Shown here: positions 55,479 to 64,000 of the stretch, in pieces
Numbering within the stretch: position 1 is the first letter of the stretch
Layout: each line of letters opens with the position of its first letter
DNA from: Hordeum vulgare subsp. vulgare
Lineage: Eukaryota > Streptophyta > Magnoliopsida > Poales > Poaceae
DNA: 64,000 nt
NCBI RefSeq assembly: GCF_904849725.1
Contig: NC_058524.1
Span: forward strand, 553,105,763-553,169,762
Reading direction: 5' to 3'
Program-made: the position numbers and the translations under genes
Notes under the pieces: generated by a model
The model's database searches: none
What the model saw: the letters and a program-made list of their open reading frames with translations, nothing else
Told to the model about the DNA's origin: nothing

Positions 55479-58216
55479 CTAAGTCACCTCAATGGGGATA
55501 TGTATCTCCCCAACAAGCAAATCATACTTCATCTTGACACGAGGAATAGGGCATTCAAAGCTCCCAATAAGAATCGATGAAGTATTTTCGATAGCATTGA
55601 TGTAATGTACTTGATATCGTTTCTTCAAAAAGTGCATTGTGTGCTCATTACCGTTGACATGGAAAGTGACATTGCCTTTGTTGCAATCTATAACAGCCCC
55701 TGTAGTGTTTAAAAAGGGTCTTCCAAGGATGACAACCATGGCATCGTCCTCGGGAATATCCAAGATAACAAAGTATGTTAAGATAGTGGTGTTAGAAACC
55801 ACAACAGGCACATCCTCGCAAATACCGATAGGGAAAGCAGTTGATTTGTCGGCCATTTGCAGAGAAATTTTAGTGGGTGTCAACTTATCCAATTCAAGTC
55901 TACGATAAAGAGAGAGTGACATAACACTAACACCGGCTCCAAGGTCACATAAGGCAGTTCTTACGTAGTTTCCTTTAATGGAACAAGGTATAGTGGGCAC
56001 TCCGGGATCACCAAGTTTCTTAGGAGTTCCACCTTTGAAAGTGTAATTGGCAAGCATGGTGGAGATCTCAAGATCTGGTATCTTTCATTTATTAGTCATG
56101 ATATATTTCATGTACTTGGTGTACGGAGACATTTTGAGTATATCAGTTAACCTCATCTGCAGAAAGATGGGTCTTATGATCTCAACGAAGCGCTCAAAAT
56201 CCTCATCATCCTTTTTCTTGGATGGCTTAGGAGGAAAGGGCATAGATCTCTGAACCCATAGCTTCCATTCTTTACCATGCTTCCTAGCAGTGAAGTCATT
56301 CTTATCGTATCTCTTAGGTTGTGGGTTATCAGGATTAACCGTAGGTTCAATCTCCACATCCTCATCATTGCTAGATTGAGCGTTATTATGAACATCACTG
56401 TCCATATTGTCACCAGGTTCATGTTTATTACCAGATTGTGTTTCTGCATCAGACGCAGAAATATCATTAGGTTCTTCAGGTGTGACAGTATTTGGTGAAC
56501 TGGCATGTAGGTTTCTATCATCCTTTTTCTTCTCCTTAGGATGACTGGGTGTGTCAGCATTGATTCCTTGAGAATCTTGATCAATTCTCTTAGGATGACC
56601 TTCAGGATACAAAGGTTCCTGAGTCATTTTGCCTCCTCTAGTAATGACTCTGACAGAGTTGTCATTTAATTCATTGAGCAAGTCATTCTGAGCTTTAAGT
56701 ACTTGTTCTACCTGAGTAGTAATCATAGAGGCATGTTTACTCAGAAGCTTCAGATCATTGACATTTCTGTCTACACAAGCACTTAAATGGCTAAGCATAC
56801 GAGTACTTTATTCCAAATGTCTGCTAACATAATCATTGAAACTCTGTTGTTTGGCAACAAAGTTGTCAAATTCATCAAAGCATAGGCTAGCAGGTTTGTC
56901 AAACGGAATATCACTCTCATCAAACCTACGTAGAGAATTCACTTCTACTACCTGTATCGGGTTATCGAGACCATGGATCTCTTCGATAGGTGGTAGATTT
57001 TTTGACATCTTCAGATCTAATGCCTTTCTCTTGCATAGATTTCTTGGCTTCTTGTATATCTTCAGGATTGAGGAATAGAATACCTCTTTTCTTAGGAGTT
57101 GGCTTAGGAGGTGGTTCGGGAATAGTCCAAGCATTATTGTTGATCAAGATGTTATTCAGTAGGGTCTCAGCTTGTTCGACAGTCCGTTCCCTAAAAACAC
57201 AACCGACACAACTATCTAGGTGGTCTCTAGAGGCATCAGTAAGTCCGTTATAGAAGATATCAAGTATCTCGTTCTTCTTAAGAGGGTGATCAGGCAAAGA
57301 ATTTTGTAGCTGGACGAGCCTCCCCCAAGCTTGTGGCAGACTCTCTTCTTGGAGTTGAGCAAAGTTGTATATTTCCTGCAAGGCAGCTTGCTTCTTATGG
57401 GGAGGGAAATATTTCTCACACAAGTAATAGACCATATCCTGGGGACTACTCACACATCCAGAAGCAAGAGAGGTGAACCAGGCTTTAGCGTCATCCTTTA
57501 GAGAGAAAGGAAACAGCTTAAGGATGTAGTAGTGGCGGATCTTCTCCTCACTAGTGAAAAGGGTGGCTATATCGTGTAGCTTGGTAAGATGGGCTACGAC
57601 CGTCTCAGACTCATAACCGTGAAAAGGATCAGATTCGACTAGAGAGATTATCTCAGGATCGACAGAGAATTCATAATCCTTATTGGTGATGAAGATAGGT
57701 GAAGTGGCAAACTTCGGGTCGTATTTCATCCTAGCTTTCAGAGGTTTTTCCTTCCACTTGAGAAGTAATTTCTCAGCGTCATAGGCATCCTTACACGCAA
57801 AAAAAAACCTTAGCTATCTCTCCCTCCATAACATAACCCTCAGGTATATCAGGCAATTCATATCTAGGAGAGCTAGATCTAGCAGGAGCAAAATCAGGTT
57901 CTATCTCAATAGTATCGGCAGTTTCAAAAGCATCACGAGCATTGGAAGTAACTCTAGCAATATGAGCATCAAGGAACACCCCTAGTGGAACATCAGGCAA
58001 AGTAGTATCTCTAGCAGTATCAAGCATAGCATCTCTAGCAGTAGCATCATAAGCATCATCAAGCACAGGCAACATATCAAGATTTCTAGCAGGAGGTGAT
58101 GTCGCAAACTTACTCATAACTGAAGGTGAATCAAGTGCAGAGCTAGATGGCAGTTCCTTACCTCCCCTCGTAGTTGAGGGCAAGACTTTGGTTTTTGGAT
58201 CCTTCAGATTCTTCAT
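55479..58216 (-). pseudogene. Gypsy H gag and aspartic protease
   Basis: Gag starts at 58216 (MKNLKDPKTKVLPS). An A-run near 57800 shifts the frame. The next part (57729-56962) carries the gag core intact: KLFPFSLKDDAKAWFTSL, YYLCEKYFPPHKKQAALQEI and LPQAWGRLVQLQNSL. Further shifts occur near 57000 and 56805. The linker (56798-56085) has no stop where A has two. The protease part (56057-55479) has DLGAGVSVMSLSLY and VVILGRPFLNTTGA. No RT follows. The tandem repeat of A is reduced to about one unit. Confidence 0.9.
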
Positions 58217-58266
58217 AGTGATCAGCAGATATAAATCCCAAGTAACTCAGATAATATAGCAATACC

Positions 58267-58284
58267 TCCCCGGCAACGGTGCCA
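58267..58284 (-). promoter_or_regulatory. Primer-binding site of Gypsy H (tRNA-Asp)
   Basis: Plus-strand TCCCCGGCAACGGTGCCA, 17 of 18 bases matching the tRNA-Asp 3' end, 9 bases from the LTR. Confidence 0.9.
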
Positions 58285-58293
58285 GAAAAATGC

Positions 58294-59995
58294 TGACTCT
58301 ATGACAACAGAACTTCCCCTGCAACGGCACCAGAAGAATGCTGCTAGCACTCTCTGGCAATCGAAACTAGAAGAATGTTTGTTGATGGCCCACCAGCGCG
58401 TGGGATCATAGCAATTTTCGAGGGTAGAGTATTCGACCCAAATTTGTTGATTCGCCGGACAGGAGGTGAGAGGATACTCTCGAGTATTAGCAGCTGAATT
58501 TATCAGATTCAACCACACCTGAAAGATTAGTATCTGCAAGCAAAGTATCAGCAACAAAGTAGTATGATAACAACGGTGTCAGAAACGATGTGTTGATGGC
58601 ACACTATTCCTAACTGTCGTATCTGTGGCGCCAGAAATTGCCCGTGGACGGAAAATATTCTTTCCCGTCAACGGCGCGAGAAAAAGTATTAATTGTAGCA
58701 GGTAGCAGCAGTGTAACGAGTAATAGCAGTGGCAAGGAACAGCAGTAGTGACAGCAGTAGCAAGTAGCAACAGTAGCAAGCGATAGTAGTAGCAAAGCAA
58801 GACAAGTAACAAGAGTAGCAGCAGAGCAAGACAAGTAACAGCAGTAGCAGTAGAGCAAGACAAGTAACAGCAGTAGCAGCAGGACAAACTCGTAGGCAAT
58901 GTGTCGGTGATTTGTTTGGATGATATTCACCATGCAACAGTTATAACACGGAGAGATATGTGGCTAGCTCCCTTTCGTCAATGTGATGTAGGTATGCATT
59001 CCGTGTGTCGTCATACGTGCTTAGGGAAAAGAACTTGCATGACATCTATTGTCCATCCCTCCCGAGGCAGCGGGGTCCAAAAGGAAACTATGGGATATTA
59101 AGGTTCTCCTTTTAATAAAGAACCGGACCAACGCATTAGCACTTGGTGAACACATGAACTCCTCAAACTATGGTCATCATCGGGAGTGGTTCCGGTTATT
59201 GTCACTCCGGGGTTGTCGGATCATAACACATAGTAGGTAACTACAAAATGCAAGATCAGATCTAAAACACACATATATTAGTGACAACATAATAATTTCA
59301 GATCTGAAATCATGGCACTCGGCCCTAGTGACAAGCATTAAGCATGGCAAAGTAGTAGCAACATCAATCTCAGAACATAGTGGATACTAGGGATCAATCC
59401 CCGTCAAAACTAACTCGATTACATGATAGATCTCATCCTACTCATCACCGCCCAGCGAGCCTACGAATAGATTACTCACGAACGACGAAGAGCTTCATGG
59501 AATTGGAGAGGAAAGAAGGTTGATGATGACGATGGCCACGATTTCCCCTCTCCGGAGCCCAAAACGGACTCCAGATCTGCCCTCCAGATGAAGAAAAGGT
59601 TGTGGTGGCACCTCCATATCGTAAACGCGACAAAATCTTCCCTTTTTATTTTTCTGGAACGAAAGTGAACTTATAGAGCTGAGATTGGGGGCGGAAGAGC
59701 CATGTGGGCCCCACAAGCTTGCCATCCGCCACCGGGGTGGCGGCTACAGGGCTTGTGGCCCACTGGCCCACCCCCTCACGTGGATATTTGCGCAGGTATT
59801 TTTCATATTTTCCAAAAATATTCTCCGTAAATTTTCAGGACGTTCTGAGAACTTTCATTTCTGCACAAAAACAACACCAAGGCAATTCTGCTGAAAACAA
59901 CGTCAGTCCAGGTTAGTTCCATTAAAATCATGCAAATTAGAGTCCAAAACAAGGGCAAAAGAGTTTGGAAAAGTAGATACGATGGAGACGTATCA
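58294..59995 (-). repeat. 5' LTR of Gypsy H
   Basis: Plus-strand limits TGACTCTATGACAACAG and GAGACGTATCA. It contains primer-site-like modules at 58315-58332 and 58662-58679, and a third, weaker one at 58348-58380. The triplet block is at 58700-58885. Confidence 0.9.
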
Positions 59996-61454
59996 CACCT
60001 TCAACGACACCGAAGAACAAGATGATGATGAGGAAGCTCCACCATCCAATAGGAAAAATATGTCACGAGTTCGAGCAAGAGTGGACAAGGATCATCCGCT
60101 AAATCAAATCTTCGGTGACGTACAAACTGGGTGACTCACTCACCCTAAAACTCGTTTAGCTAACTTTTGTCAGCATTACTCATTTTTCTCTAGCATTGAG
60201 CCTATGAAGGTAGAAGAAGCACTTCAAGACCCGGATTGGGTGAATGCCATGCACGAAAGGCTACACAACTTTGAGAGGAATAAAGTTTGGACACTCATGG
60301 AGAAACCCAAGGACGAGCACAACATCATTGGTACAAAAGTGTGTTTCAGAACAAGCAAGATGAAGATTGAAAAGTGGTATGCAACAAGGCATGTCTCGTA
60401 TCCCAAGGTTACACGCAAGTCAAAGGTATGGACCACGGTGAGACCTATAACCTCATTTCTATACTTGAAGCCATTTGTATTCTTCTCGCTTATGCCAATC
60501 ACCATGATATTACTCATTACCAATTGGATATAAAAAGTGCTTTTCTGAACTATGAAATTGAAGAGGAAGTTTATGTCAAACAACCTCCTGGCTTTGTGAA
60601 TCCTCAGAAACCTAATCATGTTTATAAACTTCGTAAAGCTTTATGTGGTCTTAAACAAGCGCCTTGAGCTTGGTACAAATGCCTAACGAAGTTTCTTGTT
60701 GAAAAGGGTTTTGAGATTGGTAAAATTGATGCAACCTTATTCACTAAAAGAGTCAATGGAGAACTATTCGTATGCCAAATTTATGTGGATGATATTATCT
60801 TTGGATCTACTAACCCACATTTTAGTGAGAAGTTTGGAAGGTTGATGCACGAGAAGTATGAGATGTTCATGATGTGTGAACTAAAATTCTTCCTTAGTTT
60901 GCAAATCAAACAAACGAGAGAAGGTACATTTATATCTCCAACCAAGTACACCAAGGAATTGATCCAGAAGTTCGACATGCAAGAGTGGAAAGTTATGAAA
61001 ACTCCCATCCCTACTAGTGGACATGTTGACCTCACCAAGGAGGACAAACCGGTAGATCAAAAGGTTTATTAATCAAGGATGGGTTCATTTTTATATCTAT
61101 GTGCCTCATGTCTCGATATCATGTTGAGTGTTTGCATGTGTGCATGATATCAAGCAACACTTAAGGAGTGTCATGTAAAGGCTGCGAAAAGAATCGTGAG
61201 ATACTTGATACATACACCAAACTTTGGCATATGGTATCCCAAGGGATCTTATTTTAATATTGTTGCCTATTCCGACTCGGACTATGCGGGAGACAAGATT
61301 GATAGAAAATCCACCTCAGATACATGTCAATTTCTTGGGATATCTCTTGTGTCTTGGTCATCAAAGAAACAAAACTCGGTATCTCTATATACCGTCGAAG
61401 CAGAACACGTTGCCGCCGTATCATGTTGTGTGCAATTATTATGAATGTTGCAAA
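59996..61454 (+). pseudogene. Copia D reverse transcriptase and RNase H
   Basis: The host resumes with an acidic linker and the RT start (EPMKVEEALQDPDWVNAMHERL, 60204-60270). After a shift near 60375 the RT core reads LVSQGYTQVKGMDHGETYN, QLDIKSAFLNYEIEEEVYV and YVDDIIFGSTNPHF, with a TGA at 60665-60667. RNase H follows (VAYSDSDYAGDKIDRKSTS, SWSSKKQNSVSLYTVEAEHV, 61260-61420). The YVDD catalytic site is kept. Copia F cuts it near 61455, before the last third of RNase H. Confidence 0.85.
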
Positions 61455-62808
61455 TGTTGCATTCTACCATAGGCGCATCGCATGAAAATTAAAATTTTCC
61501 TACGCGAAGCACAACCAAGAACATGCTACACAAATGGATCACAGATTGTTACCACTAGACGCGTACTGTCGTGCAATGGAAGTAGATGTGGCAGGGCATC
61601 CGCATGGTCCGTCTCCTCCTCGTCCGATCTCCCTCGAACAGTCTGTCGCCGGATCCCACGTATAGGTTCGCCGGAGCGATGTAGGTGCACCTCCTCTAAC
61701 GGTATCTACACGTGCTGGAGGAACACCGTGCAACGGACTGCTAGGTCCGGATCACACGATCGGCGGTGACGACTGGAGGTGGCTAGTTGCAACACATGCA
61801 AAGCCCTAATGATGGTGCCGAAGCGATCAATCAAACAGGTGTGCCGCACCTCCACTATATATAGGCGTCCGGCGCGAGCTCAACTCTTGGGCCTCGCACG
61901 GACTCTAAATCTCACGTGTTCCTTCCCTTAAGCGTGCGACCCTTTAGGTTCTCGTTCACTTGGTCGCGAGTCATACCACGTCCGACTTGACTAGTCGGTA
62001 GAAGCCTCTAGCAAGGCGTGCCATCTCCAAGTGTCCAATGAAGCTGGTTAGGCAAACATGTACTTAATACTGTTGTTCCCTTTGCCACACGATATACATT
62101 GTCATTCTCAAGGCGACATGGTCATCTCTGTTGCCACACGACCTCTTTCTCGTTCTGGTGAATCTGATCAACATTTGGATTATCTCATAATCCTCATCGT
62201 ATGGCCATGCTTGTCTAGGACAGATCACCCAAGGGGCCCAAAGTATCTCCTGATCGGATGGGCAAATCCCATCTTGCTTGACCACGTCTTGCAACATGGG
62301 TTTGGACAAGGCCGAAACCTACCTTTGTAACTACCCAGTTACGGAGTAGCGTTTCGATGTCGCAAAGCAAGTCTGTCACCATCCCGAGTACATGCGTCAG
62401 CTCAGGTCTTAGGACATAGAACATTTGTTATACTAGAGACTCAAAGATGACCAATCACTGTGTCTCATAGTTCGGTCTGTCCAACTCAAACCTTATCTCG
62501 ACTCTGATCCGACTACATAAAGTCCGACCAAATCTTTCTGAGTCCATATTATCCGGCTAGCATCGAATGCTACATGGTTATTGAGACCGGACCATCCACT
62601 GTATCATATGCTTGTCTAGGTAGTTGCGCTTCCACACAACTCTTTCGACTAGGGATCATTTAGGATAGTCATCATACAATGTATAGTCTCACAAACAAGT
62701 CACATACTTGTTAATACACATCACTGATAATGTCCAAGGACAATCTTTATTCATAAACACATAGGGAATATCGTCATACATGATTGCCTCTAGGGCATAT
62801 CTCCAATA
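61455..62808 (-). repeat. 3' LTR of Copia F
   Basis: Plus strand from TGTTGCATTCTACC (left limit inferred from the end of host coding) to GGGCATATCTCCAATA. A TATA box (TATATATAG, minus) is at 61856-61864 in CCTCCACTATATATAGGCG. About 1.35 kb, a family related to but shorter than B and C. Confidence 0.75.
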
Positions 62809-62824
62809 GTATCCCACATGCACT
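62809..62824 (-). promoter_or_regulatory. Polypurine tract of Copia F
   Basis: Minus strand AGTGCATGTGGGATAC directly before the LTR. Confidence 0.65.
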
Positions 62825-62895
62825 AGAGTCAACCAAATAGACATCGAATGCCCATATCTCTAAGGTGCCCCTCATACTTGGGTTGCGGAAATGGC

Positions 62896-64000
62896 TTAGT
62901 CAAGGATCTGCGACATTTGCATCCGTGTGAATCTTGCATAAATTAGTATCACCATTTTGTACGAGCTTTTGATCGGGTGATACTTTTGGTCTATGTGCCT
63001 GGTCTTGTGGTATTGTCTCAGCTCCTTCGCATGTGCGATGGTACCTGAACTATCGCAATAAAGATCCAATAGGATTGACCAGCCCGGGAACACAACAAGA
63101 TCCTCCAGGAACTTTCGAATCCAAACACCTTCCTTTGCAGCTTCACAAGCCGCAATGTATTCGGCCTTTGTTATGCAGTTGGCCACCGTATCTTGCTTGG
63201 AACTCGTCGAGCTCACTTCTCCTCCATTCATGACATACACGAATCCAGTTTGTGATCGACAATCATCCCTGTCGGTTTGGAAATGAGGATAACTGTAACC
63301 CTTTATGCAGAGCTCCTCCTCACCTTCATAAACTAAGAACATCTCTTTAGTCCTTTTCAGGTACTTCAAGATAGATTTCACCACTGCCCAGTGACTCTCA
63401 CCTTGGTCGGCCTCGTATCTTCTTGTTATGCTTATTGCATAGGCAACATCAGGTCATGTACATAGCATGGCACACATGGTGGATCCAATTGCCAAAGCGT
63501 ATGGAATCCAACTCATCCGGTTTCGCTCATCAGAAGTCGTAGGACTCTGAGTCTTGCTTAGCCCTATACCATGTCAGATGGGCAAGAACCATTTCTTTGC
63601 CTCACTCATGTTGAACCACTTCAACACTTTGTATATGTACGTGCGTTGGCTTAAGACGAGAAGACTCCTCGATCTATCTCTATAGATTTTGATGTCTAAA
63701 ATGTACACTGCCTCTCCAAGGTCCTTCATTGAAAACTTAACATTCAATGATTCCTTGACTGAGTTCAATATCGAAACATCATTTCTGATGAGTAGTATGT
63801 TATCTACATACAAGATCAAAGATACTACCGAGCTCCCACAAGACTTCTTGTATAAACATAAGTCCTCTTTGTTCTTGATGAAACCAAGGTCAACGATGAC
63901 TTCATTAAAACAAATATTCCAACTCCGAGCTGCTTGCCTCAATCTATAAATGGATCTCTTGAGCTTGCATATTTTACCAGCATTAGTTGGATCGACAAAA
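62896..64000 (-). pseudogene. Copia F reverse transcriptase and RNase H (partial)
   Basis: One phase from the right edge to 62896. RT pieces are QAARSWNICFNEVIVDLGF, YVDNILLIRNDVSILNS (polymerase YVDD changed to YVDN, losing the second Asp) and FSMKDLGEAVYILDIKIYRD. Then RNase H (YLKRTKEMFLVYEGEEELC, DCRSQTGFVYVMNGGEVS, CITKAEYIAACEAAKEGVW, LYCDSSGTIAHAKE). At least one stop lies between 63385 and 63573. The N-terminal part of pol is outside the window. Confidence 0.85.

Larger units (their letters stand above)
49965..59995 (-). mobile_element. Gypsy H, second copy of the A-type element
   Basis: A complete minus-strand element with the same layout as Gypsy A: LTRs 58294-59995 (1702 bp) and 49965-51668 (1704 bp), PBS, gag-protease, LTR-like spacer, accessory ORF, 3' zone and PPT. 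It has a perfect target duplication, CACCT (49960-49964, 59996-60000). Four mismatches in the 114 bases at the LTR 5' ends, against seven in A, suggest it is the younger copy. It has no RT, RNase H or integrase. Its LTR carries about 120 bases absent from A. Confidence 0.95.
17275..61454 (+). mobile_element. Copia D, host element split by four later insertions
   Basis: A plus-strand Ty1/Copia element whose pieces, in order, are LTR (17275-18768), PBS, gag and protease start (18818-19703), GAG-pre-integrase and integrase (38397-39170), an acidic linker (49680-49964), and reverse transcriptase plus RNase H (59996-61454). The gaps are filled by Copia B, Copia C, Gypsy H and Copia F. It resembles the Maximus-type Triticeae Copia families, which is recall rather than a comparison. 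Its 3' LTR is not in the window. It has itself inserted into Gypsy E. Confidence 0.8.
61455..64000 (-). mobile_element. Copia F, 3' portion
   Basis: A minus-strand Copia entering from the right edge: RT and RNase H (62896-64000), PPT and 3' LTR (61455-62808). It has inserted into the RNase H of Copia D. The other LTR is outside the window, so the target duplication cannot be checked. Confidence 0.85.

Noticed and set aside
59996..60200. A new host gene right of Gypsy H
   Set aside because: The acidic linker and following RT motifs show it is the continuation of Copia D, joined across the CACCT duplication.

Overview
The window is plant nuclear DNA made almost entirely of transposable elements. 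I infer a large grass genome of the wheat/barley/rye tribe (Triticeae): there are several 1.3-1.9 kb Copia LTRs of the BARE/WIS/Angela type (TGTTGGAAATATGCCCTAGAGGC-like ends), Gypsy LTRs beginning TGATACGTCTCC, a CACTA element with CACTACTAGGG ends, and a MULE, Helitron and LINE remnant. I found no intact cellular gene, rRNA, tRNA or CRISPR array. Nearly every coding region is a decayed transposon gene.

Left part (1-14421): the 3' portion of a plus-strand CACTA element (Ulp1-type protease relic, small viroplasmin-domain/membrane protein relic, subterminal repeats, terminus at 1992). It has inserted into a minus-strand MULE transposase, between the two halves of its SWIM zinc finger. Then come low-complexity DNA, an unassigned stretch, a probable LINE zinc-finger remnant, a Helitron Rep-domain remnant (7150-7835), a minus-oriented Gypsy LTR remnant, a decayed 'putative gypsy-type transposon' gag-like gene with a long coiled-coil tail (9204-13072), and an unassigned stretch ending in a short unidentified coding-like frame.

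Right part (14422-64000): one nested stack. Gypsy E (+) is interrupted by Copia D (+). Copia D is then split by four insertions: Copia B (-, 19704-38396), Copia C (+, 39171-49679), Gypsy H (-, 49965-59995) and Copia F (-, from 61455 past the window end). B itself contains Gypsy A (-, 24323-34383), and C contains a solo LTR, G (-, 41581-43364). The order of events is E, then D, then B/C/H/F, then A and G. Target-site duplications support several steps: GTAAT (G) and CACCT (H) are perfect; ATATC/ATCTC (A) and CTTTC/CTTCC (B, read on +) match at 4 of 5 bases.

The most unusual material is the pair A and H, two copies of one Gypsy subfamily about 25 kb apart. Each has gag and an aspartic protease but no reverse transcriptase, RNase H or integrase. 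In that place they carry an accessory ORF that resembles the Athila ORF1-type family. The ORF is preceded by a diverged copy of the element's own LTR U3 and followed by an exact copy of the polypurine-tract 14-mer. Their LTR ends also carry a tandem series of degenerate tRNA-Asp primer-binding-site modules. A conserved antisense ORF lies before the 3' LTR. All copies are mutated, so any activity would have depended on other elements supplying enzymes in trans.
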